A stretch of DNA of 64,000 nt from Takakia lepidozioides (taxonomy: Eukaryota > Streptophyta > Takakiopsida > Takakiales > Takakiaceae): NCBI GenBank assembly GCA_030704615.1, contig CM060731.1, positions 8,368,001 through 8,432,000 on the forward strand, in the 5' to 3' direction. Every line of letters starts with the position of its first letter. The stretch's first letter is position 1. Positions 44,616-55,511 of this stretch are shown one piece after another. The translations under genes and the position numbers were made by a program. The notes below the pieces were generated by a model that searched no databases, was not told the origin of the DNA, and saw only the letters and a program-made list of their open reading frames with translations.

Positions 44616-46860
44616 GTGCACTTCTCTCTTTATCTCCAGGCATACGGTCTTTTGCAGCATGAATCATGAGACTTCGACACGCATTGACACTATCCGGTCT
44701 CTTCCCCTACATTGTGAAAAGAGGAGGTTGAAAGGGGAAGGATCATTCTATGGACAGCATGAAAGTGGAAGGGAGACTGCCGCATGTTCTTAGTGGGAGA
44801 CTGCCGCATGTTTTGTATATTACAACCAGACATTACATTACTCAGTACTTTCCTTTGTCACTCCATCTTGTATAGCAGGGTAGTGATGTAGCGCACCAGG
44901 AAAGTGTAATCTCAAGCAGTTAATTAGATTTCGGGGCAACCCCCGGCCATAGATCTCTTCATTTTGTCGGTACACCAATACATGCTCTGTACAGAAATTT
45001 ATTCAAGCATCTACCTTTGGATGGTGATGTGCATTCTATTGTTTGTTGTAAATAACAACTCCTGTTACTGGCCATTTCTCGCATCTCTCCAGTCCATTCT
45101 ATGCGTGCATTTGGGTTCCAACCTTAGCTCTTGGCTTGCTTTGGGATGGTCCCTGTAGGAATATTTTCTGTGCATTGTAAAACTGGAGGTTTCCAGTATG
45201 TCTTCACCATGATTCTCAGGAAAGAACTATGCATGGCCCAAGAATTTCAGAAAAGGAAGCAATGTCTGTTGGCTAGCCTACATATATACTTGGAATGAAC
45301 ATGATGAAGCGAGATTCCCTCCTTTCCTTAGACTGTAGAAATCCTGAAGTCTTCTTTGGAAGCGTGTGGTATCGAGAGCATGAAGGTGGAGCACCTTCAC
45401 GGATGAGGCAGCGAAAAGCAGGAGAAAACGTTTACAGGACCGAAGAATCTGCTACCATCGAGGGCGGGAACAGAAACTCAAAAGAATCAAAGCCTTCTCT
45501 CAGCTATCGAATCCGTCTTCAAGAACTGTTTTCTTGGAGTATTCTTTTTCGAGTAAATTACACTTTCTTCACTGTATTCCTGAAGTTTGACGGACAAGTA
45601 TCAGCATCTGACCAGAAAACCCACCGCATTGGTGAATATTGTTTCTACGCAACCGACGTCCCCCCCAACATCCTCGGCCCCAGTAAGACTTGTCTTACTT
45701 GGGCCAATTTCAACACTCATTGGAGCTTTCAGCAGTTATTCATTGGTGGTGAGGTGGGTGCAACACACCGTAGAAGTAGCGAATCCATCACTCCACCCAC
45801 ACGCCAAGAGCTGCACACTAAACAACTGGAGAGCAAAACCGGGACAAGAGCAAAGACGATGCAGACATCCTGCCAACCGAAGTTGCTTGCAAGTATATTT
45901 GGAGCAACAGAGAGCCGACAAACGGTCCTCCCTTGTACTCTCAGCACCGCCCCATGCGCTGCCGCCCCCTGGCACTCCCATGCTTGCCTCGCATCTTGCT
46001 CGCACAACTAATTCCTCACATCCAATTTTTAATGAACGTCGTTGCACTAACGACAACAGTCTCGCTCTTGACTCGCTGTCTCGATGATATATGTGCATTG
46101 ACCGGAGTGGACGAGGCATCTCTCTCACCTCTACAGTTCAGTCAGAAAGATATGCGACAGTGCCCCCCAAGTATCGGGTCACTTCGCGTGCATAGAACAA
46201 GCCTAAAACGGCGATTGGCTCTCTTGCTTTGGCAAAACATAAGAGGAAGGTGAGAGAGGGGCATGACTCAGCACAACACACCAACCGGAGCCTTGACACG
46301 GTGTAAGGTTCTTTGACCACATTTTCTCCATTGACTTCAACATGTTGCAAAGTCTCTCTCTACTAGAGAGCCAATAAACATATCCGCAGCAGCCATGATG
46401 GAGAACACAAGGAAGAATTGAAGGGCTGCTGTAAGTTACTCAGCGCTGATGACTGCCCATCTTTGGCTCTGGCACTGACACTGGGAGAATTGAATTGAGT
46501 TGGCCAGATTTTCCGGAGTCTGGCAGACAAAGCTAGTGTGGATCATTTGCTGCGCCTGCCGTGCTGGGGATGTAGGTATGTCTCCAGTTGCTAAAAGTCT
46601 GTGGGTGGTAGGTGCCTCATGAAACAATCGCCACTTGGAGTGGCCCAAATTTGGGCTGAAATGTGATAGGCCCCTTCAAACCTGCGATCGACGCTGTCGA
46701 GGAATGTCTTGTAAGTCTCATTCATGGAGCGCCAGGATCCCTGTTAATGTGATCAGTTGTATGTAACGCGGGCCAGTGATCACTGTCACTCTTCAGTATT
46801 CTTTTTTATATTCTCTCAGTTTCTCAAAAACATTTTTTTAAAATTTGAAGCTCTGGAAAC
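44616..46860. other. ACR 3' region and intergenic
   Basis: The first few hundred bases are the presumptive ACR 3' UTR. A 238-codon plus-strand frame (45,295-46,011) is open but low in complexity in its second half, matches nothing I recognise and overlaps long frames on the other strand. I do not call it a gene. Confidence 0.4.
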
Positions 46861-46869
46861 TGGAAACCT

Positions 46870-47110
46870 TTATTCATAAATTATTCCGGGGTTACCGTAC
46901 TTACCTAGCTTATTAGGAAATAATTAATTCAAAATCAAGTGCCTAATTAAATTTAGAACATTTTTGGAAAATGTGCCTAAAACTTGGATCAAGTGCCTAA
47001 TTGCTCCTCATTGCTCGAAAAGTGTGAAATAGCCAAAATGTCCAAATATGTGAAAAAATGCCTAAATTATATTATTTAAAGTCCAAAAAAGGGTAAAAAT
47101 GCCTACAATT
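46870..47110 (-). mobile_element. TAGGCAC-rich element fragment
   Basis: The stretch begins TTACCGTACTTACC and repeats the word GTGCCTAA (minus strand TTAGGCAC) several times in AT-rich DNA. This layout resembles the ends of the TIR element at 58,597-60,320, in inverted orientation. Its second terminus was not found. Confidence 0.4.
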
Positions 47111-47429
47111 TAAAATTTCATGTCCACTTCCAAAGGGCCCTGCATTGATGCAACTAACTCCTCATCACCTATATAATATCTATTTTCAAAACCATTATGT
47201 TTTTTTAAAAGAAAATTACCTCAACAAGAGGATAATAATGAACAATTTGGTAAGCGATGCATAGTCTCCTATTTAGAATAAAGAGGAGCCAACAAACGAA
47301 CTTTCTAGCCGATTTGTTTTCGGTAATTTGAGACTTTGCAGGTCTTTTCCTTTTACAATGTTTCCAAAGAAACACCAGACCCAGCAACTGGGCCTTGAGG
47401 GAGAAAATAAACTCCCCCTTACGGGACCA

Positions 47430-47530
47430 TCGAGGCAGATTGAGGCAGCTTACAGTGGTTTGAACCCCAGACCCAAAGGTCAATGCTCAATGTGTCTTAC
47501 TACCCTGTTGTGCAGCCTACTGTACTATTT
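47430..47530 (-). mobile_element. possible SINE fragment
   Basis: Minus-strand reading gives GGGTAGTAAGACACATTGAG and then GGGGTTCAAACCACTG, resembling a degenerate tRNA-derived head with a strong B box. The A box is weak and no second copy was seen. Confidence 0.3.
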
Positions 47531-48200
47531 CTCCGAGTTATTTAAGACTATGGTTGGTTAGTCTAGCAGCCAACAGTAGCCTATTTTGCAAAGAAAATGA
47601 CCTTGGGAGCTACAGTAGCTGCAAAATTGGACATGCTGAACACAAGGGGCACTGATGAATTTGTTTCCCTCTTGTGTCCCAATCCCCTGCCCCTGAGTAG
47701 CTGAAAAATGCCATCATTTGATACTGCAACAAATGTTTAGTTGGCCTTTTTGTGATATTGATGATGCAGAAGAAAACATTTTCTAAACATGAAGATACCT
47801 TTCGTTTTTCTTCGGTCTTTCAGAGCATCATTAATGCAACATGGACGCTTGGAATCTTTCCCCCAGCCTGCAACAAGCAATCTCACCCTATTTCTACAAA
47901 AATATGAAAGCTGGTAGTGGGCATTACAGCAGGGACTACATCCACCTGAAATGTGAAACCCATCAGAGAGAAGGTGGCATGCACTATCGTATGCCACTCA
48001 AGCTTCATAGTATCAAACAGAGATGACACCTAAAAACTCTCAAGTGAAATAGCATCTTTGGAGATATTTCACACTTAGTATTACTCAGTCACTACTCACC
48101 TCTTCCAACTGAGAATCTACGATATTCTTTCACCTATCTGCCCAAATCCAGAATGTGAGTAGCCGACTATGCTCTTCAATCTAGTCTAGGGTGAGTCCTT
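47531..48200. other. stretch without a recognised gene
   Basis: No coding signal found on either strand. The missing C-terminal half of VPS11 was looked for here, on the minus strand, and not seen. Confidence 0.4.
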
Positions 48201-48229
48201 TTGTGTTTCTATATACTGTTCCAAGAAAA

Positions 48230-50590
48230 TGATCAACCACTTGGGTTGATCAATGAAAACATGGCAAACTGTGCTGGAGAGGGTAGGTGGCTTGACAACA
48301 ACTCACCATTAAAAAATAAGGGACCGCTGTGGGACCGCTGTGGCAGTGGTCGCCTGGGAATGAGCGTCCACCGCTTGCTGAGAAAATTTCGATTCGCTGC
48401 TATTGGGGTACCAAGGACCCCACTGTTAGTGCAAAGCCTAGTTAATGCTGCAGTTGTCTCAGCAGGTTTGTGCTCCACGAGCACCTTCTCAAAGTAACTG
48501 CAGATTCTTACAGCGGCAGTCCAGTTACATATTGCAAAGCCTCTTCAGAGCACTTCAAATCTTCCGGCAAGATCTGCAAGTACCGCTAATGCTGCCCCGC
48601 TTGCTTGGCAAAGAATAGGGAGTGACTGATAGTTCCCCGCAGCCCTGCACACCCGGACAGCTGTCTCCGCATCAAAATGAGGCTCTCCTTTCCCGTCCTC
48701 TCCCTTGATAAAATCACCTAGCTTTCCAACATCTTTCAGCTTTGTTTAGTAGTTAAGAAGTAGGGTGGTGTGGTTTGCAGCCTCCTCTTATGTAATTTTC
48801 CAAAGTAACGAGTTAAATTATGTACGCGCTGTGCATGTAAAAATTTCTGGATCACATAGGAAGGTTCTGGCTGCCGAATTGTGCCTTTCTATTTGCCATG
48901 GCTTCATCGTAGTCCTGTTTCCATATAAATGGTCTCCATATTTTTGCGTCACGTCCAAAGTTGCTGCTGCATCTGCTCACCTGATCGCATGACCAGAGAT
49001 CTTTTGTGACTGGCGCGAGTAGCTGTGTCCTCAACCATCAAAGGTTCCTCATTCAGAACACTGAATGGTTAGAACTTTCCAAATGACACCAGCACAACCA
49101 TAGGTATAATAATTTTCAACTGAGTTACTGACCAGATTGATGGCTATGGAGTAGAGGTTATTCCGAAACAACATGTCAAGCTTGCTCCCCATGTCCCTCT
49201 CTACAATACACATGATCTTTTGATGGCGTGTAAGCAGCATGATGGTGCCCCACTTACAAAGAATGTGTCCGACTTCTCCCACTGAGGTGCTGTAGGCAAT
49301 GAGCTTGTTCTTTGAGTCATAAATGTTGAAAACATTCTTGTCAGGCTTGTGGAGGTCAGCTGTGAGTGCCAGTAAATCGCCAACCAAGCAATAGAACGCT
49401 TCTCCCCTCAAATGCCCAACAGCGTCACGGCCGCCCACTAAATAAAAATACACTGCTTCAATTCAGCCCACCACAAGGTCCATAAACGCAAGGATCTTAC
49501 TGTTCAATCAGACAATACAACTTTGAGCTCTTAGCTGAAACCTTCAGATTGAGATGCCGACCTTTGGCAGACAAGGTAAACAATAGACTCCAACTAAATG
49601 TTCTAATATGCCCAAAAATTTAGCTCTAACTGACCGTTATCACTCATAGCAACATACTGTCCCTCAGCTGCTTCTGAGGTGGCTGCTGATGCATATCAAA
49701 CAAATGGATTGTAGAGATGGTCACTGCAAAGAGCTGGAGGGCTTGGCCTTCCACATGGAAACCCAGGCCTGTAACACGGGATGCGGGTGTGTGGCTGTAA
49801 ATGGCAGGATCCACGCTGAGTCTCTCAGTCATGCAACTGGCTCGGGGGCAATGTCACCTCGAATGCCATTGATGAAGCCTGTCTCAAGGCCAAGACACAC
49901 TAAGAATATCTATTGATGCGTGCCAATCACACAAAACCACAGCCATTGTTTATAATGGGCGCTGAATACTAAAAATACAAACTCCTAACTCATGCCCCTT
50001 CATTAGTTCAAGGATAGAAATGTCTCCTCTCCACCATCCTAGCTGTCTCTGTCCATCACTTTTAGGGTCTCTATCTCTCTCAAACTCTATCTCTCGAACT
50101 CCATAACCCAACTTAGAAACAAAAACAGGAGTTGGCCATATGGAGATCCAAACCTGGGCTTCAGGGACCTTATTGGTGAAGACACGGAGAGACCGCACGC
50201 AGGCCGGCCCCGTGGTATTACAGCCCTCTGGCTGGGTTTTGTCACGTCCCACATCTTAAGGGTCATGTCGGACACCCTGGGATGGTGTGGGTATCATCCT
50301 CTCCCACCGATAGAAGCATATGCCGTTGCTGCACCCCACATCGATAATTCAATTTAATTTAGGAATGCAAAGAAACGTGAAGTTTGCAAATTGACCTGGA
50401 GCTGCTGGATGTGATGAACTCGCACCTGGAAGCTGTAATTGAGTTGGAGGCCACGACCCAGCACATGCAGCATGGCGTCCTCGGCGCCCACCACAATCTG
50501 CCCGCAGCCACTGGTGCTGCAAACCACCTTCTCCTTCAGTTCCCGCTGCCTTCTCCACGAAATACTGGAACTTTCGCCAATGATACATTC
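48230..50590 (-). pseudogene. VPS11: VPS11 pseudogene, C-terminal half missing
   Basis: Minus-strand blocks follow plant VPS11 (core subunit of the HOPS/CORVET endolysosomal tethering complexes) in order: MYHWRKFQYFVEK (50,588), STSGCGQIVVG and SYSFQ-like text, LKMWDVTKPSQ, RSLRVFTNKVPEA, VTGLGFHVEGQALQLFAVT (about 49,780), NVFNIYDSKNKLIAYS (49,335), ERDMGSKLDMLFRNNLYSIA, KQDYDEAMA, then AETAVRVCRAAGNY and VLVEHKPAET (48,480), ending near HLPSPAQF. Exon borders with GT donors survive, so this is not a processed copy. Frameshifts break exon 1, the second exon, the SDNG region and the region around 48,560-48,600, which also has a stop where relatives have Trp. The rest of the protein, including the RING end, is absent. 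The intact ACR and PLAC8 genes in the same window argue against sequencing error. Confidence 0.85.
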
Positions 50591-51504
50591 CCAAAAGTCT
50601 GTCTCCTCCCACCGATTCACTCGAGGCCTCCAATTAGACCATGTTTGAGACCCTCCACGTCTCCTCCGCCATCGCTACCCTGTATGCCTTGCGTGGGCCA
50701 GTCCAAGGGAAGCGAGGACGAGGCCCAGACGCAGCAGATTGGGAGTGGGTCTGGGGGATTGTTCACGTGAAGGTACAGTACACTTCTAAAATTTGAAGAT
50801 GTGGAGGGCTTGTGAAGACTCGAAACATGAATGAAGCAGATGCTCCTTTCGTCTGGAACATTAGATTCTAGCCGGGGATGTTTGGTGTAGCTTGGCCTCT
50901 TCCATTTTGAGAAAAACATGTCAAAAATTTCTCAGTGGACCTCACTGGGAACCAGGCTGCCATACAAATGATACTATAGTTCTTGGGAGTGGGAAATTAC
51001 TTTTGATGGTTAATTTATTTACCCACATATAATCTACACATAAGTGCAAACTTCCATTGTGCTTTTTCTACCAAAAAATACCGGAGCACCATGGTGACTT
51101 ACTAGGCTCAAAAATCTTATAATGCTTTGAAAAAGCACAGAAGCATATGATTTTTGAAACCATGCGTAGTCCAGTGGCACCTGCAGTGTCCAGGTGCTGG
51201 GATTCAAGCATGGGGCACCTTCCACTGATATTGCAAATGGACTGCAAGCCTGGACACACTCGCCATTTGCAGGAGACAGGAGACACATGTATAGAGTGGG
51301 TACTTGTAAGGTGTTAATTTCAATAACCTTGTATTTTGTTGCAAGAGGATGCCTCTTTACACAGTACAATGCACTTGACCTGCATTCAGACTCTGGCCAC
51401 GGCCAGAATGTCTGCTACATTCCCGGCACATTGTTGAATGAATGCTGAAGCACTGAGTAGTGCATAATTGTCATGATACAGCTCCATAAGTACAAAGTTG
51501 AAGA

Positions 51505-54500
51505 TCAAACAGGCCTGAAGGTTATGTTGTTGACAGACCTTGATTCCTTCATACGGCGCCGCCTTTCTTGGCCAAGCAGGTATGTCATACTGCTTTCCAT
51601 GCCTGTCAGTATTTTTTTGATCTCTGTTTGAGAAGAAGAAGCTGCTGCACGTTTAGCTTCTTCATTGTCCATGAGCCTGACCTCAGCCCATGTCCTACCA
51701 GACGTTTTCTTGGAGACAGAAGGGATGGCACGCATGCGCTTCTCTTTCAGGAGTTCAAGCTGGGACTGGGGATGACATGTAACATAGCAACTGTGGGGCT
51801 TGTGCTTCTGGTCAACGCAGTTTACTTCAAACTGTGAGCAAGCCATGGTTTCTCGTCTTGTTTGTCTGCACAGCGGAATCCCAAATCCTTTCTCATCGTC
51901 AATACAGGCCTCGGCGAGTTATGAAGAATGGGTGTGAAAGAAAGAAATGAAATGATATGGTACTTCGTGGCGTCCGCAGAAAGCTCAATGAGCCTATGGG
52001 ACCAAAGAAAGAAAGAAAGAAACTAATTTAAAATAAGTCCAAGGGGCCCATGAGGGCTCGCACAGAGTAGAAAGAGAAAGAAATAAACTTTATAACATTC
52101 GTGGAAGCTCGAAGACCTCATGGGACAACAGAAAGTAAGGAAGAAGAAAATTGGGGTCACAACAACCAGCCCCCACAACCAGAAAACGAGAATTCAACTA
52201 TAGAAGTCTCTAAGGTGGATCGCCTCCTGTCCATATGCTACAAGGCACTTTTTATCCTTGAAATGGAACACCTCTGCCAGGGATTGACAATTGCTCCAAT
52301 CGGCATCAAAAACCATGATTTGGGGGAAAGAGAGATCTGTGGCTCCCCTACAGAGGCATTAGCCCCACATGATACCAGCTGAATTCGAGGGGAATACATA
52401 TGGAGAGAGGAGGGCATCAGTATTTTTATGAATGCCATGGAGCCCAATGACAGGGTAATGGCCCCTGGGACTGGTCATCCACTTGTATGCTAGGTCTGTA
52501 CTCATTGACACCCACATCCTCTCGTAGATTAACGTTGGAATTGTTGCTCTCCTTGGAGCATTGAGCAGATACTACTGTATCCAAAAATATGCCAAGGAAC
52601 TAACCTTGTGACTAGGATCCCTAGGATCTCTCTCTTTTTCTTGTTAGATGAAAGGAGATACACCAAATTCAACCCCATCATCCTGGCTAGGGATCAGCGT
52701 GAGCACCAGCAACCCCCCACCCACCCACCCCCCGGGGCCCATGTTTCTCTCTCATCTCTACATCAATATAGCATACATATAGTGTGAGAGTGCATGACTT
52801 ACATATCTGAGGGGGCAGTCGATGGTCTAAGAGCCTCCCCATGGGATCGGAGAGCCTTGCTCATACACAGCCGTCTCCGCCGCTCACCAGGGAGCTCACC
52901 GGAAAACTCCTTCGGTGTTCGCTTGACACTCTCCATGGGACAAGCTATCTCATTGCCCCTCCGCAGTGGTGTGGTGCGGGAAGCCTGGGCACGACCAATC
53001 AATCGCCGGATCTCTCTTTGTATCAATTCATATTCTAGTTTGGGGGGCATTCCTCCACTGCTGAAGACCTGGTTCCCACACTCTAGCTCTCTTTGCACTT
53101 TGCGCACCAGTTTCATGATGCCAGCTGTCCCAATCTCTGGATCTAAACGCAGGTAGAGCTCTGTCAGACCACACGGGAAGGTCCACAGAGGGTTGAGAGT
53201 CATGTACTGATCACACAGCAATGTCAATCAAGTTGCACGGAATCAAGTGTTGGTCTGAGGGCTGGTGCAGCCATCGTGCTTGATAGCACAACGTTGATTC
53301 CAGCATGGCAGCAAGTGCCCCCATTCTGACACAATGTTACACATGGGGGCAGAGACAGACAGAAGGAAAGAAACTCATATAACATCCACAAGGGACCTCA
53401 AGGGCCCATGGGACAATAGAGCAACACCTGCATACAAAAAAAAGAGACAGTTTCTTGACACTCAAGATTCTAAGTGGCCATAGTTTGGAAGATGATGACA
53501 GCCTCTCATGCCAAGCTGATCAGGTTACAATGGGGACCTGCTTGTAGTGATCAAGCAGGTCCAGAAATAATGCATGGACAGGTTACTATACCAGACAGGC
53601 ACCCAAGCATCCAGCCAAGGGCAGCTTTCCGTCTGAGTTCACAGTTTTCACTTTCAATGCGCTGCCTTGTCCTTTCATCCTTCTTCTTGTAGTGGGCATA
53701 CGTCTCTTCCTTGCGCTGTATCTCTAACTGCAGGTCATCCACCTCTCCCTGTAGAGCCTGTTGCCATACACGCACTCTAACTTGGTACACTTTGACAAAT
53801 TTCAAATGTGACTAAGTTTCCAAACATATCACTTGGGAGATGGGATTGAATTTTTGTGCCTCCATTCCCCAAGACATGATTCCCAGGTAAGACAGCTTTC
53901 TACATTTGATAGCCCTTTGGTCTGCATGTCGGCCTTTACATTGACCAGCAATGTGGTAAGGTAAGGTTGATGGATTCTCCAGTGTGGTTTGATATGAAAC
54001 AAAGTGCTAGTAAGGTGAGGGGTAGAGAGCTACCATGGATAGCCAAGTTGCAGAAAGAGAGACCTTGTTTGTCATTCCCTTGTAGGCTACCTCAGACAGT
54101 GCGTAACTGCAACGAGGGAGTAGAGAGGGGAGGGCAAACAGGGGTAGAAATGGACACAAGTGACTGAAACTGACTGAAAGTGGCGGGAGATTGAACAAGT
54201 GGCATGATTCAAAGAGAAGAATAACTGACCTGGACCCTCTTTTGTTCCTTCTTGAGGTGCTTCTCTCGATGCTTGTTCTCACCCTTTAGACCATCAAAGG
54301 CATGCTCTATCTCCCAATTCCTTTTCTCCCTTTCCTGCTCCTTTACAATGTGTTCAGCCAAGTGTGCCCTGCAAGCATCCCATGCCCTCTCTTTTACTGA
54401 ACAGTTGCTGTGGGTTGTCTTATATATCCATTTTAGACAAGTCGTTCAAAGCTCGGCGGTCCTTTCAGAGCTTCAGGACAGGCTTTAGGATGAAACTGTA

Positions 54501-55511
54501 ACCCGACCAGGAAGAGTGTCATTCCCTTCAGTTGGCTTAGCTACACGACACCAACTAACACTGTTCTTGCCAAGACACACAGTGCTATGAGCAAAGTCAA
54601 TGCAAGGAAAGAAAAGCTCATGCTAGACCAACTTACTACTGATGTTTCTACGGGGCAGAGACGTCGCAGCCATGCCCAGTGTTAGTGAACATATTATTGG
54701 ATAGGAAGGAAGAATTGTGGGTAGTGATAAATGGGGGCGAACAGGCAATGATGCAACAGATCTTTGATTGCCATAGGATGAAGACCAGGAAAACTTGCGA
54801 AGAGACAGATCACTGACGAGAGAGAATGGACAGGTAAGGTAATGCTTCATCATTACACACATGCTAAGCCTTTGGGCCATAGACACCATAGCACATATAC
54901 ACTCTCCCAGCTGGATAATAATTTTTGTATGGAACTAGACCAAGGTGACATTCTGTGATTTTGCAACTGAAGTGAGGACTCTTCCGTTTCAAATGCTTTC
55001 AGTGGCTTATCTTTCAAAGCCTAGTTCATACATGATGCGAACCTCATGAGTATCGATATTCGATTAGAACTATCACCCAGCTGGGAGAGGGTATGTCTCA
55101 TGGTGTCAAAGGCCCAACGGCTAGAGCATGTGTAAATGATTAAGCACATAGCTTACCTGTGCACTGTCTCTCTCTGGAACAAACAGAATGCTGATTGCTT
55201 GCAAATCTTTGTTGAGTACGTCAGGGTACCTGCAGCCATGGTCCAGCTCCTGTTTGAGCTCTTTGTTTACTCGTCGAAGATCGCCTTCTCGCTCCTCGTA
55301 CTCAAGCCGTTGGTGATCAAAAGCAGTTTCCATGGAGTTCAGGTATTCCAAAAGCTCCTCACTTTTCTTTTCATATTCGTCAATAATGTCTTGCCTCAAG
55401 CATGCAACTTCTAGTCTTTCCTTATCCAAAGCTGCGGACTTCTCTTGTACATCCTTCTGCCCTATGAGATCAGCCCAGTTTAGTAGCATTAAGGATTTCA
55501 CTAACAGTATA
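51505..55511 (-). CDS. coiled-coil protein, not identified (partial model)
   Basis: Minus-strand exons: 55,511-55,157 (QEKSAALDKERLEVACLRQD, NKELKQELDHG), 54,368-54,230 (AHLAEHIVKEQEREKRNWEI, HLKKEQKRVQ), 53,757-53,592 (ALQGEVDDLQLEIQRKEETY), 53,160-52,803 (ELYLRLDPEIGTAGIMKLVR, EYELIQREIRRLIGRAQ) and terminal 51,865-51,505 (FEVNCVDQKHKPHS ... SVNNITFRPV, stop). Exons two to five join in phase at GT-AG sites without a stop. The first and second do not join directly, so an exon is missing from my model, and the 5' end probably lies upstream of 55,511. Glu/Lys/Gln-rich heptad-like stretches indicate long coiled coils. I recognise no named family. Cytoskeletal or flagellar-type coiled-coil proteins are one possibility (weak inference). 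It lies upstream of the VPS11 pseudogene in the same orientation. Confidence 0.65.
51950..52130 (+). repeat. dispersed A/G-rich repeat
   Basis: The words GGGACCAAAGAAAGAAAGAA, TAACATTCGTGG and CCTCATGGGACAACAGAAAG recur in similar order at 53,345-53,420 (AAGAAACTCATATAACATCC, GGGCCCATGGGACAATAGA) and partly at 58,140-58,195. It lies in introns of the coiled-coil gene and appears to be a short interspersed family. Confidence 0.6.

Noticed and set aside
45295-46011. 238-codon open frame on the plus strand
   Set aside because: No recognisable domain, Ser/Thr/His-rich second half, overlapped by long frames on the opposite strand and by another plus-strand frame; it could be chance.
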